64,000 nt of DNA, from contig OZ023263.1 of NCBI GenBank assembly GCA_964006375.1, positions 130,903,954 through 130,967,953 of the forward strand, read 5' to 3'. Position numbers and translations under genes: made by a program. The notes beneath the pieces are model-generated. The model saw only the letters and a program-made list of their open reading frames with translations, did no database searches and had not been told where the DNA came from. This document shows, in pieces, positions 36,503 through 48,515 of this stretch. The stretch is from Tillus elongatus (lineage: Eukaryota; Arthropoda; Insecta; Coleoptera; Cleridae). Positions within the stretch are counted from its first letter, which is position 1. The number at the start of each line of letters is the position of its first letter.

Positions 36503-37228
36503 ATGGCGCACACCTTCGTGTTGAAAGACCGCAGCTCCCATCTGTCGTCAGACTATTATCCACCAATTGTTTTGGATGGTAGTTATGCTGTTGCTTTGAT
36601 AGGCTTTCACACCTACAACAACATACCCAACATTTATGAAGGTAAAAACAAATTTCATGTAAAAGAAGGAACTGGTTGGCGAACCATCACGATACCCACC
36701 GGTGCTTATGAAATAACACACTTGGAAGAGTTACTTTAAAATGAACTTGTTGGTGCTACAGCAACACACGAACAAAAGCAACAGGCTCTGATTCTGAGAC
36801 CTAATCCGAACACCATCAAATGTAAACTAAAGTGTTATACAAAGGTCAGTTTTTAATTTGATGGTTCGATTCGGCGAATGTTGGGCTTTTCAAAACAAGT
36901 TCTTCAACCGGACATCTTTTATGAATCTGATTTACCTGTTGAAATAGTGGATGTTAGACAGATTCGCATAGAAACCAATATTGTGTCTGGTTCCTATTAT
37001 AACGGACAACCCTCACATACGCTGTATGAGTTTGCTCCGATGGTTGATCCTGACTACGCAATGGACATAGAACCTAAAAATTTAATTTACTTGCCGGTGA
37101 ACAAGCAAGAGATTTCCAATATAAGCATCGACATCGTCGACCAATATTCAGTTCCTGTCAACTTTCAAGGTGAGGAGGTGTCTGTTCGCTTGAAACTTAT
37201 AAAAGTGGCTCAGTATGTTGGTCTTTAA
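36503..37228 (+). pseudogene. Polinton penton (minor capsid, single jelly-roll), two in-frame TAA stops
   Basis: Start at ATG 36503 (MAHTFVLKDRSSHL..). The first part has the family phrases 'LDGSYAVALIGFHTYNNIPN' and 'ITIPTGAYEI'; the last part has 'FYESDLPVEIVDV', 'IRIETNIVSGSYYNGQPSHT', 'INGQ'-type loop and 'FQGEEVSVRLKLIK'. The frame is continuous from 36503 to 37228 (242 codons, normal length) but contains TAA at 36737 and 36854. No frameshift is needed, so the damage is two point changes. It follows the protease by 32 bp and precedes the major capsid gene by 107 bp. Confidence 0.88.
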
Positions 37229-37335
37229 GAATATAAAAGCAAGTGCATCTACCAAAACAAATTCAGTTGAGTCAGACACTTCAAAGGGTACGCTTCGTCC
37301 CGATAATATTGAGTTCCTGAAAGGCCTGGGTTATC

Positions 37336-38013
37336 ATGTCGTCAAAACTAGAAATATTCAAAGACCCCGTGTTTGATGATGTCATCGATCGAGAAGAACT
37401 GCGCTCTTACTATTCACCAACTAAATCGGTTGGGAGCAGCGATGGAATTGAAATAGCCATCAATCAACAAGATGCGTTCGTATGTCTGGCCGAGTCAGCT
37501 CTAATAATCGAAGGTGCTCTGGAACCTTTAGCAATCCAAAATGCCAATGGTGCATGTTATCTGTCAAATAATGGAGGAGCAGCTCTGTTTAAATCAATGA
37601 CCTATGAGTTAAATAACAAGGAAGTGGAACGAGTGCGAGACCCATACACCACAACAATAATCAAAAGTCTGCTATCCTTCAGTAAGAATGAAGCCCAATC
37701 TCTTAGCAGTGCCGGACTTAATGTGTCGTCGGAGCACATCACCTTAAATGATAACAAGTTTCACATGCTCATACCTGTTTGGTTCCTCTTCAGTTTCTTT
37801 CATCATTTCAAAGGAGTTCTCTGTGGAAAACATACTTTCCGCTTTACAAGAGTTCGAAACGATTCACACGGTTATTACAGCACAGGTACGGCACGAGCAA
37901 AAATTACCGTAACCAATATGTTTTTAAAGGTAAAACATGTCTTTCCCAATGATAAAATGAAATTGGAACTGATGGATAAAATAGCAAAAGACACATCTAT
38001 ATTTCTCGCATAG
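37336..38013 (+). pseudogene. Polinton major capsid protein, front half only
   Basis: Starts MSSKLEIFKDPVFDDVIDRE, the signature opening of insect Polinton major capsid proteins, and keeps 'QQDAFVCLAESALIIEGAL', 'YELNNKEVERVRDPY', 'GKHTFRFTRVRND' and 'LKVKHVFPNDKMKLEL'. The family is a double jelly-roll protein roughly twice this length; this frame ends at codon 225 after 'AKDTSIFLA'. The next 160 bp hold AATAAA (38074-38079) and then the TIR, so the second barrel is deleted, not merely frameshifted. It could not form the usual trimer (inference). Confidence 0.88.
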
Positions 38014-38073
38014 AGCCATTATGTAATAATAGTATGTGATTTATGTATCAATATGTACAGCCTAATTACTCCT

Positions 38074-38079
38074 AATAAA
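38074..38079 (+). terminator. Polyadenylation signal after the capsid block
   Basis: AATAAA 61 bp after the capsid stop and about 100 bp before the TIR; presumably serves the plus-strand virion block. Confidence 0.5.
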
Positions 38080-38176
38080 TTTTTATTGTATGTAAATCAA
38101 TTGTTTTATTTTTATTTTGTTGCATTTTGATTAACCCCTTTATATATTCATATATCAACAGTCTGTCTACATTCAT

Positions 38177-39672
38177 TTCAAACAACACATATCAAACAAC
38201 CCTCGTATATTAAAGTTAGTTTGTTGTTAAATTGAGTTTTGTTACTTGTATTTTTGATCACCCCCTATATAGACACGCCCCCACAATATTATTTGGATTC
38301 ACTGTAATAGAAAACACTCACATAAACTGACACCCACGTAAACTGATAACATTTATCTTACCATTTTAGGAAATAGGTTAATTTGCATATGTAAACAGGT
38401 TTTAGCTTTTTGATTTTATAAGAAGTGTTTTAGACTTATTGAATATATGTTTACCAATATTTTAAAATCAAAGTTCTTCTCTTATGTTAAAATTGGACTG
38501 TAATAGAAAACACCCACATAAACTGACACCCACGTAAACTGATAACGCGTTTAAATTTTTTTAAATCATATGTAAACAATTGGTTTTGTTTTATATATAC
38601 ATGCATCAAACAAACCTTATCTTGAGTGTCTGTGGAGTATTTGGTTTAGCGATGTATACATTTATGTTTGATATATACGGTCAGTTCGAACTCGGGTTCA
38701 AAATCAAATTTCAGGCGAATGCTTTTCTTTCAAACCAGATTTCAAATTGTCTATCTATCTCTCTCATATCTGTATGTATGGGTAAACCGAATGTGTGTGT
38801 GTGTCCAACAGCCCTCCCCCTTCGAAAAAGGGAATATTCTCTCATTTTACCAATTTCCAATAGAATGTTCCCTTCTTCAAAGAGTCAGAGCTCTGGAGAA
38901 AAGCGACAAAGTTTCAATAAAACTCAAATTTCCCGCCAAAAACCGAAACATCCTAGCAACAACAATACAAAACACCTACCAACACAATAAACAACATATG
39001 AGTGAGCTTATATGACAGCTGTGTGTGTAACAAACATAAACAAAACAAACAATCAGATAGCGTGGGGGAATCAGCATGCTTATAGGTCATACAACACATG
39101 TATACGAACATAACCTTAACAAACAATCAGATAGCGGGAATCAGCATGCTTATATGTCATACAACGCACACATAACCTCAACAACCAACCAGATAGCAGG
39201 CATTCGACAAACACATGGAGACCTAACCCGGGTTGTAGCCATCTTGGAATATTTGACGTCATCAGGGGACAGATGTGACATATGACAGCTGACAACCTGG
39301 GTTGTGGCTATCTATGGAACATTTGACGTCATCAGACAGGTCAGATGTTACATATGACAGCTGACAATAAACACATGGAGACCTAACCTGATTGCGGCCA
39401 TCTTGGAACATCATGACAGGTCACAACTGTCAGGATCGGACATCTTGGAACATTTGACGTCATCAGACAGGTCAAATGTGACATATGACAGCTGACACAT
39501 GACAGCTGACATTTGACAGCTGACATTGACAGATGACATGTCAGCTAGCTGACATTGACAGATGACATGACAGATGATAGGTCAGCTGTCAACGTCATAC
39601 GCATGCGCGTGACGTCATCGCGCATGCGCAGAAAAAAGTGGAGGGATGGTCTCAGGTGCCTCCCTATCTACT
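38177..39672 (-). repeat. Right TIR of Polinton A
   Basis: Inverted copy of 23611-24379 plus 30651-31315. It contains a tandem duplication not in the left TIR: 'tgtaatagaaaacac' and the following 'cacataaactgacacccacg' at about 38302 and 38498. It otherwise keeps the same order of CRE-like, 'ccatcttggaa' and CAGCTGACA-rich blocks. It ends ..CCCTATCTACT. Confidence 0.92.
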
Positions 39673-39678
39673 ACAGTC
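39673..39678. repeat. Target-site duplication of Polinton A, right (ACAGTC)
   Basis: Identical to 23605-23610. Joining the flanks at one copy gives 'cttaacctaagaacacagtc' running into 'ggctagcgg', which is the same as repeat units at 40228-40260, confirming the empty site. Confidence 0.88.
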
Positions 39679-40453
39679 GGCTAGCGGGAATCAGAGTCCT
39701 ATAGGTCACAGAGACAGCACATGTGGCTACGGACTTATAGCATTCTCTTGTAGCCGACATAACCTAACAAACACACGTGTGTAAGCTTAACCTATAACAT
39801 TGGGCATATACGACACGTTGTGAGATTGTCGCCTGTCAAACACATGTGCGATTTGCGTCGTAATCTAACATTCTCGGGTAGCGGGAAGCAGAATGCTTAT
39901 ATGTTAGACTTAACCTCAAATTAACACGTAGTGTGCTCCTTACAAACATTCGGATAGCGGACAGCCAACATAACCTAACAAACAACACATGCGTCAGCTT
40001 AACCTAAGAAACGCATTCGGCTAGCGGGTAGCGGACATAACCTAACAAACAACACATGCGTGGCTTATTCTCGGATAACGGGCAGCCGGTACCTGTTCAA
40101 CCAATAACACGTGTGAAAGCCCCACATGGCGGCAAGCGGGAACTTGGAACAGCTGACTCCCGCCATCTGGCACACACTGACAGATAAGAGTGTCGCCTGG
40201 CAACCAAAACAGACAACAACACGTGGTGAGCTTAACCTAAGAGCACACTCGGCTAGCGGACAGCTGGCATAACCTAACAAACAACACATGTTACTTGTGC
40301 CTTCCACTAACATTCTAGGATAGCCAACATAACCCCAGATTCTCACATCGGGAACTTGGAACCTGAGAGCTGACTTCCGCCGTCGTGACGTCATCTGTCA
40401 ACGTACGCGCAGAAAAAATGGAGTGGGTGGTCTGAGGTGACCCCCTATCGACT
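39679..40453 (-). mobile_element. Outer Polinton-like element B, right terminus with tandem units
   Basis: Loose tandem units ('cttaacctaaga.cacactcg', 'gctagcgg', 'cataacctaacaaacaacac') lead to 40385-40453. That last part, reverse-complemented, reads as a diverged copy of Polinton A's terminus: AGTCGATAGGGGG, 'cacctcagaccaccca', then 'tttttctgcgcgta'. It therefore ends an older, related element whose right end was split by Polinton A. The partner half is at 23108-23610. Confidence 0.6.
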
Positions 40454-43400
40454 GACGTAATCCAAGATGGCTGCTAAGATGGCCGTCCGGAAGTGTAAAA
40501 CCGGGGAAATTTGACATTTGAAATGACATTTAGGCTATCCTGTCAAAAAATTTCAGTTTTCGGTTTGGAGGAATGGTGTTTGATGTGATTTGACTCGTAT
40601 TGATGAGTAGAATTCAAATATGACTTATGCGCATGCGCAGGCCAACATTTTGTTTAGAGGGCAAGTGTGGACTATCACTTTACTCGTAAGCAGAATTCAA
40701 ATATAGCGCAGATGGCGGAGACTAGGTGTCCAGGACCAAAGCCCAGGTCTCGAGGATCAGAAATCAGGGTCAAGGCCAGGACTCCAGATCCAGTACCTGG
40801 AGCTTAGGGAACGGTATGTTGGTAGTAAGATGCTAGCTGTAAGAAGCTGACTTCACGCAGCTATCTGAATTCCTGTTAGAGTCTGTACGTGGCAGGAAAT
40901 GAGTCATGTGTTTCGCTCAATTTTGTAGCTTTTGATAACCAATTCCCACATAAACACTTCAAAAGTGGGGGTAGAAGTAAATAAAGCATCAAGATAAAAG
41001 CAAGTACATCAGTCTTTGTCTGCAGTCTGCTCACAGTAGTGTTGTTAACGATGGACCTGAGGTCTTCTTTAATAATTTTAATAACGATATTTGTGAAGGT
41101 TGTTATTGGGGTCAAATTGATGCAGCTCGACGCCAAAATATTAATGAGATTAAGCAAGAAAGTAGAATGTTGCTGGAAACATGGTATACTATTATGCTGT
41201 AACAGTAACTTTTGGAACAGCTGTATATAAGGTTTCATGGTTTCAACTAGTGAAGCACTATATTGAAGGAATTATATTTAAAACAATGTGGTGTCCTAAT
41301 TAATAAGTTTCGTGAACATCGAGAGCCAGTAAAATGCCTGTTTGTTCACTTTCAGCAAATTTGTTTTTATTGCCGATTCCATTTTAAGTGGCGGAAAACT
41401 TTGTGGGTAAACAGTTGGTCAATTATTTTGGGACAAATGGGTTTGAGATTTTTATAAACACATGTTGTCTAGCATTTACAGGTCTTTCCTTTAAATAATG
41501 GCTTTGATTTATTACCCTTTATAGAAGAAGGTGTGGCATTACTTCTTTATGATTTTGATTGCATTGTGTAGCAAGAACAATGTTTTGGTACAGCATTTAC
41601 TTCCTGCAGCTAACCTCTGAAGATTCGTTTACCTGAAATGTAATATCAGGACATGATAGTGGGAAAAAACTGTTACTAGAAATATTAAAAATAAGTATTG
41701 TAATTTCAATGTCACTTCAGGAGTTTTTGATAATGTGTAGAGTCTTAACAATTTCTATTTTGCATATTAAGACGTAATTTTGCTGTGCTGTTGGTATGAT
41801 ACTAAACATAGAATTTGTATATTTAACAATTGTTTGATTTTCTAATATAATAATAATAATAATAATTCATATTGGTAGTTCCATTTAGTGGATATTGTGT
41901 GGATAGATTATTACCTCGTTTCCTTAAACGACGTAATAATCCATCCATTGATCCATTGATTTGATATTAAAATAGCTAGTAAATTACTATCACATAACTT
42001 TAGCCCCGACGACCAACTACAGAGTAAGTCTGTGTCCTTCTCACTTATTCAGCTTTTATTCCATGCCTTTTTGTGGTATCTCCTTTAGGGTTTTTTCTTT
42101 TTGGCTAGCATTATATTACTTGGATTGTCAATAGACACTTGGGTTTCTTAAATTTCGGAACTAAATAGCCATATTTTTAGTCCAGTTGCCAGTACAATTA
42201 TTTGCAGATACTTCCTAATTGTGTTTTACCACCGTCTGGAAAGGTATGTGGAGTGGAATTGAATATATATGTATAGATGTATACCTTGAATAATCTGGAG
42301 TAACTCTTTAATGCAAGTGAAGTTGCCTAAAACCATTTGAACTTGTACTGAGAGATTTGAAATAAATGTGCTGCAGAAAAACAAATAAATCCATATTATT
42401 AATTAGTACCTTTCTTAAATTCACATTTTGGTAGTAGGTTGTCAGAGTAAATCATAGGATATTCTACATAAATTATAATTGTTAATTAAGTATATGTTTT
42501 TATCAATTCAGGTAGATACGTAATAATTATAGTTTTATAGAGTGGGTCAAGTAATCAACTAACCTGTTACTGGCACAGCTATATGCAGCCTGCTTATTGT
42601 ATTTAGTTTGATACTGATCATTTGTTTGTAGTGTTTGTATTTTATTCATGACCACTAGAATAGTGTTTATAAAACGTTCCTTTGCAGTTGCATGTTGTTG
42701 TATGTTAATAGTTATTAACATAACAATGCTGTGATAATTGGTAACATCACCTGTTTAAGCAAAAAAAAACAATATTACTGCTTAGTTTTTGTATTTAATT
42801 TCTTTAGAACTTATCAATTGGAGGTTAATCATTTTAGTCATTCTATTACAATGACACTTTAGTTCTTATTCTTTTTTTAAATTGCTCACCTACCTACCCA
42901 CCACGCGTATTACCATCTCTGCACTAGTCAGTGTAGTAAACGTCGTCTTAGTGACATTGAAATAAAAGATCACGTTACAATCCATCTCTATATGTTGCAA
43001 TTGGTATATCACTAGATCGATTCCAATAATTAAGATTGTAAATACAAACCCGTATCCACCAAATCCAAATACAATTTCATCTGGCTCATGGGAATGGCAC
43101 TATTTTATTTCATCACTGAAAAAATAAGCTAAAGAATACTTTACCAAAGATTAAACCACAAAATAAAATACAATATTGGAATATGTACCGTCAAACCTAA
43201 AATACTAAACAGCAAAAGTGTATAGTCTAAAAAGATTCGGTTACTTTTTATTTAATCGAAGATGCAATTCAACAACTACCAGATATGGTTGAAATCATCA
43301 ACGAAAGGCGAAGTTCCCAGCTAATTTTAATTTTAATTTCCTGTATTGTGTTGCTGATATTTTCAAATGTGTTAATAAGAAGGAGCTACCATGTGAGGTG

Positions 43401-44189
43401 AAATAGTGAAACTTATAAAAGTAGTTGGTATGTTGGAGTACTTACACTTTGCAAAAAAGCAAGTAATTAATCGTTTCAATGAAATACACACCACACACAA
43501 TGGGCCATTTTAAAGCAAGTTTCAGCATCCTGACAGCACTATGTCAGAATGTGGTTTGTGTCTACAAACCACGCGAATCTGTTTCGACATCGACGACTTC
43601 ATGAAATGGTCTGGTTTTCCAACAACACATTTACACAACTTTCAACGTAGAACATGGCCAAATCAAGGCTGATGTGGTATGTTACAAACTTATGTTTCTC
43701 TTTGATGATAGCAGCCGCGATGAGACATTTGAGTGGATAATTCTTCTGATGAATTATTCCTATCTGTTCACTCAAATTACATGTCTATATTTATATCAAC
43801 TGGTTTGCTAATGTGTCTTACCATATGGTGCTGTACTTTTGTTTTAAATATAGCACTACACTTAAAGATATGTATTTCGTAGTGAAGCCCACAAATCAAA
43901 AGTGTGTGAGCCATGGCAAGTTAAACAAGTATATGTTAACTTAAGCTTTTAGAAACATAATGGCTACTTATCGTGTATACGAAAAAGGTATTGATTTTAA
44001 ACAGTTTATGGAAACAATAAGACATAAAGTGCTTCATCTGAATGAAGCGGATTAGCTAAACATGATAAAATTAAAATGAATCTAGAGTTGTTATGTTTGT
44101 ATGCGCTCCAAAGTCGAAATAGAAAAGAAACGAAGTCATTCAATACTAAAACCAAAAATGGTACAGCCTCAACTAATTTTGAATATATA
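40454..44189. other. No gene recognised
   Basis: Includes 'ccaagatggctgctaagatg' at 40462 just outside element B, and AT-rich DNA beyond. A 120-codon minus-strand ORF at 40876-41238 is hydrophobic in parts but unrecognised. No repeat structure stands out apart from a short ATA run near 41845. Confidence 0.35.
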
Positions 44190-45445
44190 TCACACCGATA
44201 ACTCAAAAAATAATCGAAGAGCCGATTTTAATGAAATATATATACAGGAAAATCTGACAAGGTTTTCCCTGAAAATGTTCTGTTTTTTTTTCTAAAAAAA
44301 ATTGATATCTCCGGAAATAACAAAGTGAGGGCAATCAAATTTGGTACGCGTATTTCTATTATAAAGTGTGAACCATGCACCAAAATTTAGGTCTCTAAGT
44401 TTAAGGAGAAAAGGTTACGGGCAGCTAAAGAAACAAATTTTGGAGTTTTCCTCAAAACGTCAAACTCGCAATTTAAAACGTCAAAATTGGCAATGTTTAG
44501 GCAAAGAACGTGAAACAAATCCGGATTTTGAAAAGAAAATGTTGCAAGAAGAGTGTTCTGCAAACCCATAAGTTTCAGATTCAACCGTCATTGCCCTCCA
44601 TTGTACTAAAATATTTACAGAAAATTCATTTCAAGTAGACCCTTTCTCTGAAGCTTTGACTCTCGGTTTAGTCAAGTTGATGCTTTCGCTGTAGGTTTAG
44701 TGAAGTTTATTGTTTAACGGTCTATAATTTTTAACTAATTTTTGTAGAATAAATTCGTTACTGCATTTTAGCATTTTTATCGAAATATGATGCATGTTTG
44801 TAAGAAAGAAATCTGGACGCAGTAAATGCGTTTTGGTAGCAAATTTTTTTTAAATCCTTCAAATTTCAATGTCACAATTTGCTATTAACGTAAGTTTTGT
44901 TGGTTAGGAAACCAACATTTAACTTTATTTTCGGATTTTTTTTTATAAACGCAGCAAGGGCGTTTTGGTTGCGAATTTTCATTAAATGTTTCAAATTTCA
45001 ATAACTCAATTTGCTATTAACCTAAGGTTCATTGGCTAGGAGACCAGTTTTCTCGGAAACATTTAAAGTTTATTTTCGGAAAATTTTTGTACATTTTCAA
45101 ATAATTATTTTGATAAAATATGGTACATTGTTCCTACTATATAGCTTATATCGGTAACCAAATTGATGCCTGCTCGCATGATATATTTGTAATTAAAATT
45201 TGAAATTAAAAACATTTTTATGAAAATTCACTTCCATAACGCACTTGCTGCGTCCAGAGTTTTTTGAGTTAGTTTTCAGACAATGTTTGTGCTTTAAGAA
45301 CAAAGTTTAATCAAACATGGTACATTGTTACTATATAGGGTATACTGTTAACCAAATTTAATGCCTTTCTTGAAAAAAAAAACGTCAAATTTGGCTTTAA
45401 AAACTTTATTACGAAAACGCGCTACCATAGCGCACTTGCTGCGTC
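44190..45445 (+). repeat. Dispersed repeat family R1, third copy, with MITE-like modules
   Basis: Starts 'caccgataactcaaaaaata' and aligns with 6500-7070, then carries a one-ended module at 44815, a two-ended module at 44948-45254 (matching 7296-7601, e.g. 'gtttattttcggaaaatttt', 'ttgatgcctgctcgcatgat'), and a further end at 45411-45445. No (AT)n tract precedes this copy. Confidence 0.65.
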
Positions 45446-45505
45446 AAAAATCATTTTGTATGTACGAGTAATGTCATTTACGGGGTTAAGGAGAGAGAGA
45501 GAGAG

Positions 45506-46714
45506 ATCAAGGGACTCGGCGGAGCTACTGGAAAGCTCATCTACAGCAGATCCAGCGAGAACCCGAGGGCCTGCATTTTTGTCAGGGAAGGGATAGAGTT
45601 TCTCCCTCTAATGAATTTCTGTTCCAGGACCTGGCAACGATCAAAATCCGATGGGCTGAGGGACATTACTGTCGCGTCAGCCTATCTGCCAGGGGACAGC
45701 ACGGACCCTCCTCCACCCAACGAATTGGAGCAGCTGATGGTGGGTAGCAGAGCAGGTGGATGGCAGACCATTATCGGCATGGATGCGAATGCGCACCATG
45801 AGTTGTGGGGTAGCTCGGACACAAACTCTAAGGGTGAGGCACTTTTACAATTCTTTATGAAATTTAATTTAAACATATTGAATAGAGGTAATAAACCGAC
45901 CTTCGTCACAACACGGCGTGAGGAAGTTTTAGATCTAACAGTTTCCATTCAGTTTCTGGGTGACTTTGTTAAAAGCTACCCTGTGTCTGGGAAAGTGAGT
46001 AGCTCAGACCACAAATACATCCGATTTGAATTCGCCAAAGTCGAAAGAGAAACGGTATGGTACCGGTACCCCCGCAAGGCGGACTGGGAAGCCTACAGGT
46101 CAAACCTAGCTGTGGAACTGCGGAGGGTTAAGAGTACCATAGACAACTCAATAGACCTCGAGATTGCAGCAGTCCAATTGCGAGATGCAATCACCTCGGC
46201 CTATAACGCCAACTGCCCCCTGAAAATGAGGGTGTCCACCAGGAACGTCCCGTGGTGGAACGAGGACCTCAGGCAAAGGAGGACGCAGGTTCGTAAGCTG
46301 TTTAACGCGGCCAAAAGGTCGGGAGCATGGGATGAATATAGACAGGCACTAACGACCTATAACAAAAGACTGAGGGACGCCAAGAAGGAGTCGTGGAGGA
46401 GGCACTGCGAGGAAGTGGAAAACACGTCCGAGAGTGCTCGACTACACAAGATCCTGTCTAAGGGCCCTCAGACTAACATAGGCTCCCTTAGAACACCCAC
46501 GGGAGGCTTTACAAGCTCCGGACTGGGAACACTCAGAAATAGATGCGCCTTATAGGCGGGCATCTAGAGTAGACTGGACAGTCGCTAAAGAGGTGGTTAC
46601 CTGGAGCAAAATCAGATGGGCCATTAACAGCTTTAAGCCATACAAATCGCCGGGATTTGATGGAGTAATGCCCATCATGCTCCAACAGGGGATAGATATA
46701 CTGGCGCCGGTGCT
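45506..46714 (+). pseudogene. LINE ORF2, endonuclease and start of RT (GC-rich, 5'-truncated)
   Basis: Reading is open from at least 45506 (EIKGLGGATGKLIY..) after a (GA)n run, earlier than the first Met at 45611. It shows the APE-type endonuclease's later motifs: 'TIIGMDANAHHELWGSS', 'ANRGN/NRGNKPTFVTT', 'EVLDLTVS', 'SSDHKYIRFE', then 'VPWWNEDLR', the linker before RT. A frameshift near 46530 leads into 'AINSFKPYKSPGFDGVMP', the first RT motif. The coding is cut at 46715 by the TIR element. GC content is far above the neighbourhood, suggesting a different source or age. The group looks like R1/TRAS or another RNase H-bearing LINE. Confidence 0.85.
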
Positions 46715-47630
46715 TACCCAATAAACACGCGTGCGTGTTTAATAAACGTCTATTTTACGTAAAGACCGTTGAAAAAACGTTATCGGTTATAAAAATTAAC
46801 GTTCAATTCTAGGCTAATAAGGCAACGTTACCATTTCTTCGTTGTAAAGACGTTAATTATGAAGAGTTTGTAGACATAATATTTAAACGTTATTTAAACA
46901 CATTTCGCCTATCAAAAAACTACGTTAATTGAGATTAATACGTTGAATATATGTATTTTATTAAACATTTTATAAACGAAAGATATTTTGTGTGGTATAA
47001 ACGTTATATGTAAAACAGGTATTTACCTAACAAAATGTGAAAAAATTAGGTAAACATTTTCTCGTTGTAAAGACCTTATTGATGAAGGGTATAATATTTA
47101 AACGTTGTTTCAACACACTTCGCCTACCAAAAACCTACATGAAGTTAGGATTCATACATAAAATACACGTATTTTATTAGACATTTTATAAGTGAGAGAT
47201 ATTTATATGATATAAACGTTATATTTAAAACAACTGTTTTCCTAATTTTTGTAAAAAAAAGCAACGAAACAATTTGTCATTGTAAAAGACCTTATTAATT
47301 AAGTGTTTTTAAACATCATATTTAGACGTAGTTTCAAGTTTCAACAAGGTTCGCCTATAAAAATATACATGAAGTAGGGATTTATACATAAAATATACGT
47401 ATCTTACTAGATATTATTTTGCGTGAGATCTTATGTGATATATTATATTATGTACCTATAGATATATAGGTTACATTTTTTCCTGGCTTTTTAAAAAATT
47501 TTGTCACATAATCAATCTGAGAGGTATTCGACAATGCGTGTATGTTTTAAAAGGAGCTATTTTGTCTTTTGCATTCCACTGTGTAATACATAAAACATAT
47601 TTGTCCTTGTAAATTAGTAAGTGTTTGTAC

Positions 47631-48284
47631 GCATGCTGAACGAAAATGAACAAGAAATAGAAATAGAAACAGAACAGGTGAAGTGATGGCGTACAGTGTG
47701 TAACGTGGTGCTTGGAATTAAATTATATTAAATATTATATTCAGTACGTGACACTTGTATGTTATGGTGAATGGTGGTCTGTTCTATAATTTATAATTGT
47801 TTTATACATATTTACAAAGAATGATTATCATCCTGTAGCGATTTCCCTTAAAAGTTTTGGAAATAGGTACAGTTAGTGCAGCTCAAAGTGTCAAGTTTTA
47901 CGTCTTGAAGTTAGGTTAAGGTAAGCTGTATCACAATATGTAATAATTGTCTTCAAACGTTATCGAAGTTAATCACATTTCTTGTAATTTGAATGCTATA
48001 GAGCGTTATTAGGTAGAATAAATAATTGGGACTTATGAGTTTAGCCGGCGTGTTTAAAATCGGCCATGTTGGTTGCTTTCTCATATTTTCGAATTTAATT
48101 TTATTGAGGCATTAGATGTATATCTAACATTTATGAAGACACCTTTTTTTCCTCTATTTTGATTGTTCGTGAATCAAACTTTCGAATGAGAGTAATAATG
48201 GTTATCTACGGGTTTAGCATTTATAAATTCTGATGTATTTGTTTATTTTCCCCAGTTTAATTTAATTTGCACGATACATGTACA

Positions 48285-48358
<74 letters not shown>

Positions 48359-48515
48359 CATTAGAACCCACGAGACTAATGGCAGTAGTATATGGTAATC
48401 ACAATTTTATGACCTATTTATTTCTATTTAGTAGTTTATAATTTTAGATGCTGCAAAGCTAAATTTTCCCCAACGTGAAAAAGGCGACAGAGCAATCTTT
48501 TGTGCTGTTAAGGAT
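47631..48515 (+). other. Exon-like bits inside the TIR element (weak)
   Basis: ATG near 47634 opens MLNENEQEIEIETEQ, ending at 'cag|gtgaag', a plausible donor. 48446-48515 opens after 'tttag' and reads KLNFPQREKGDRAIFCAVK. Neither is recognised; possibly a captured or residual gene. Confidence 0.15.
48290..48353. repeat. (AT)n microsatellite
   Basis: A pure AT run inside the TIR element. Confidence 0.9.

Larger units (their letters stand above)
23611..39672 (+). mobile_element. Polinton/Maverick (adintovirus-like) element A with nested BEL
   Basis: Termini are inverted AGTAGATAGGGAGGCACCTG-type sequences beginning 5'-AG, with ACAGTC duplicated on both sides. TIRs are about 1.45 kb once the BEL insertion in the left one is removed. 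The unique interior (31316-38176) carries KilA-N and the block pX-like, protease, penton, major capsid on the plus strand, and ATPase plus a DUF8207-like gene on the minus strand. These are hallmark Polinton virion genes. DNA polymerase B and retrovirus-type integrase, normally present, are not found. Length without BEL is about 9.8 kb against the usual 15-20 kb. Several genes carry stops or frameshifts, so this copy is inactive. Confidence 0.93.

Noticed and set aside
36737..36856. Stop-codon recoding (TAA read as sense) in the penton gene
   Set aside because: Neighbouring genes have frameshifts and a truncation, so decay explains the stops more simply.
40876..41238. Hydrophobic 120-codon ORF as a chemoreceptor fragment
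   Set aside because: No receptor motif or splice structure could be identified.
44190..45445. R1/MITE-like repeats as a Helitron
   Set aside because: No CTRR end with a preceding 3' hairpin or TC 5' end could be fixed, and two-ended inverted copies argue against it.
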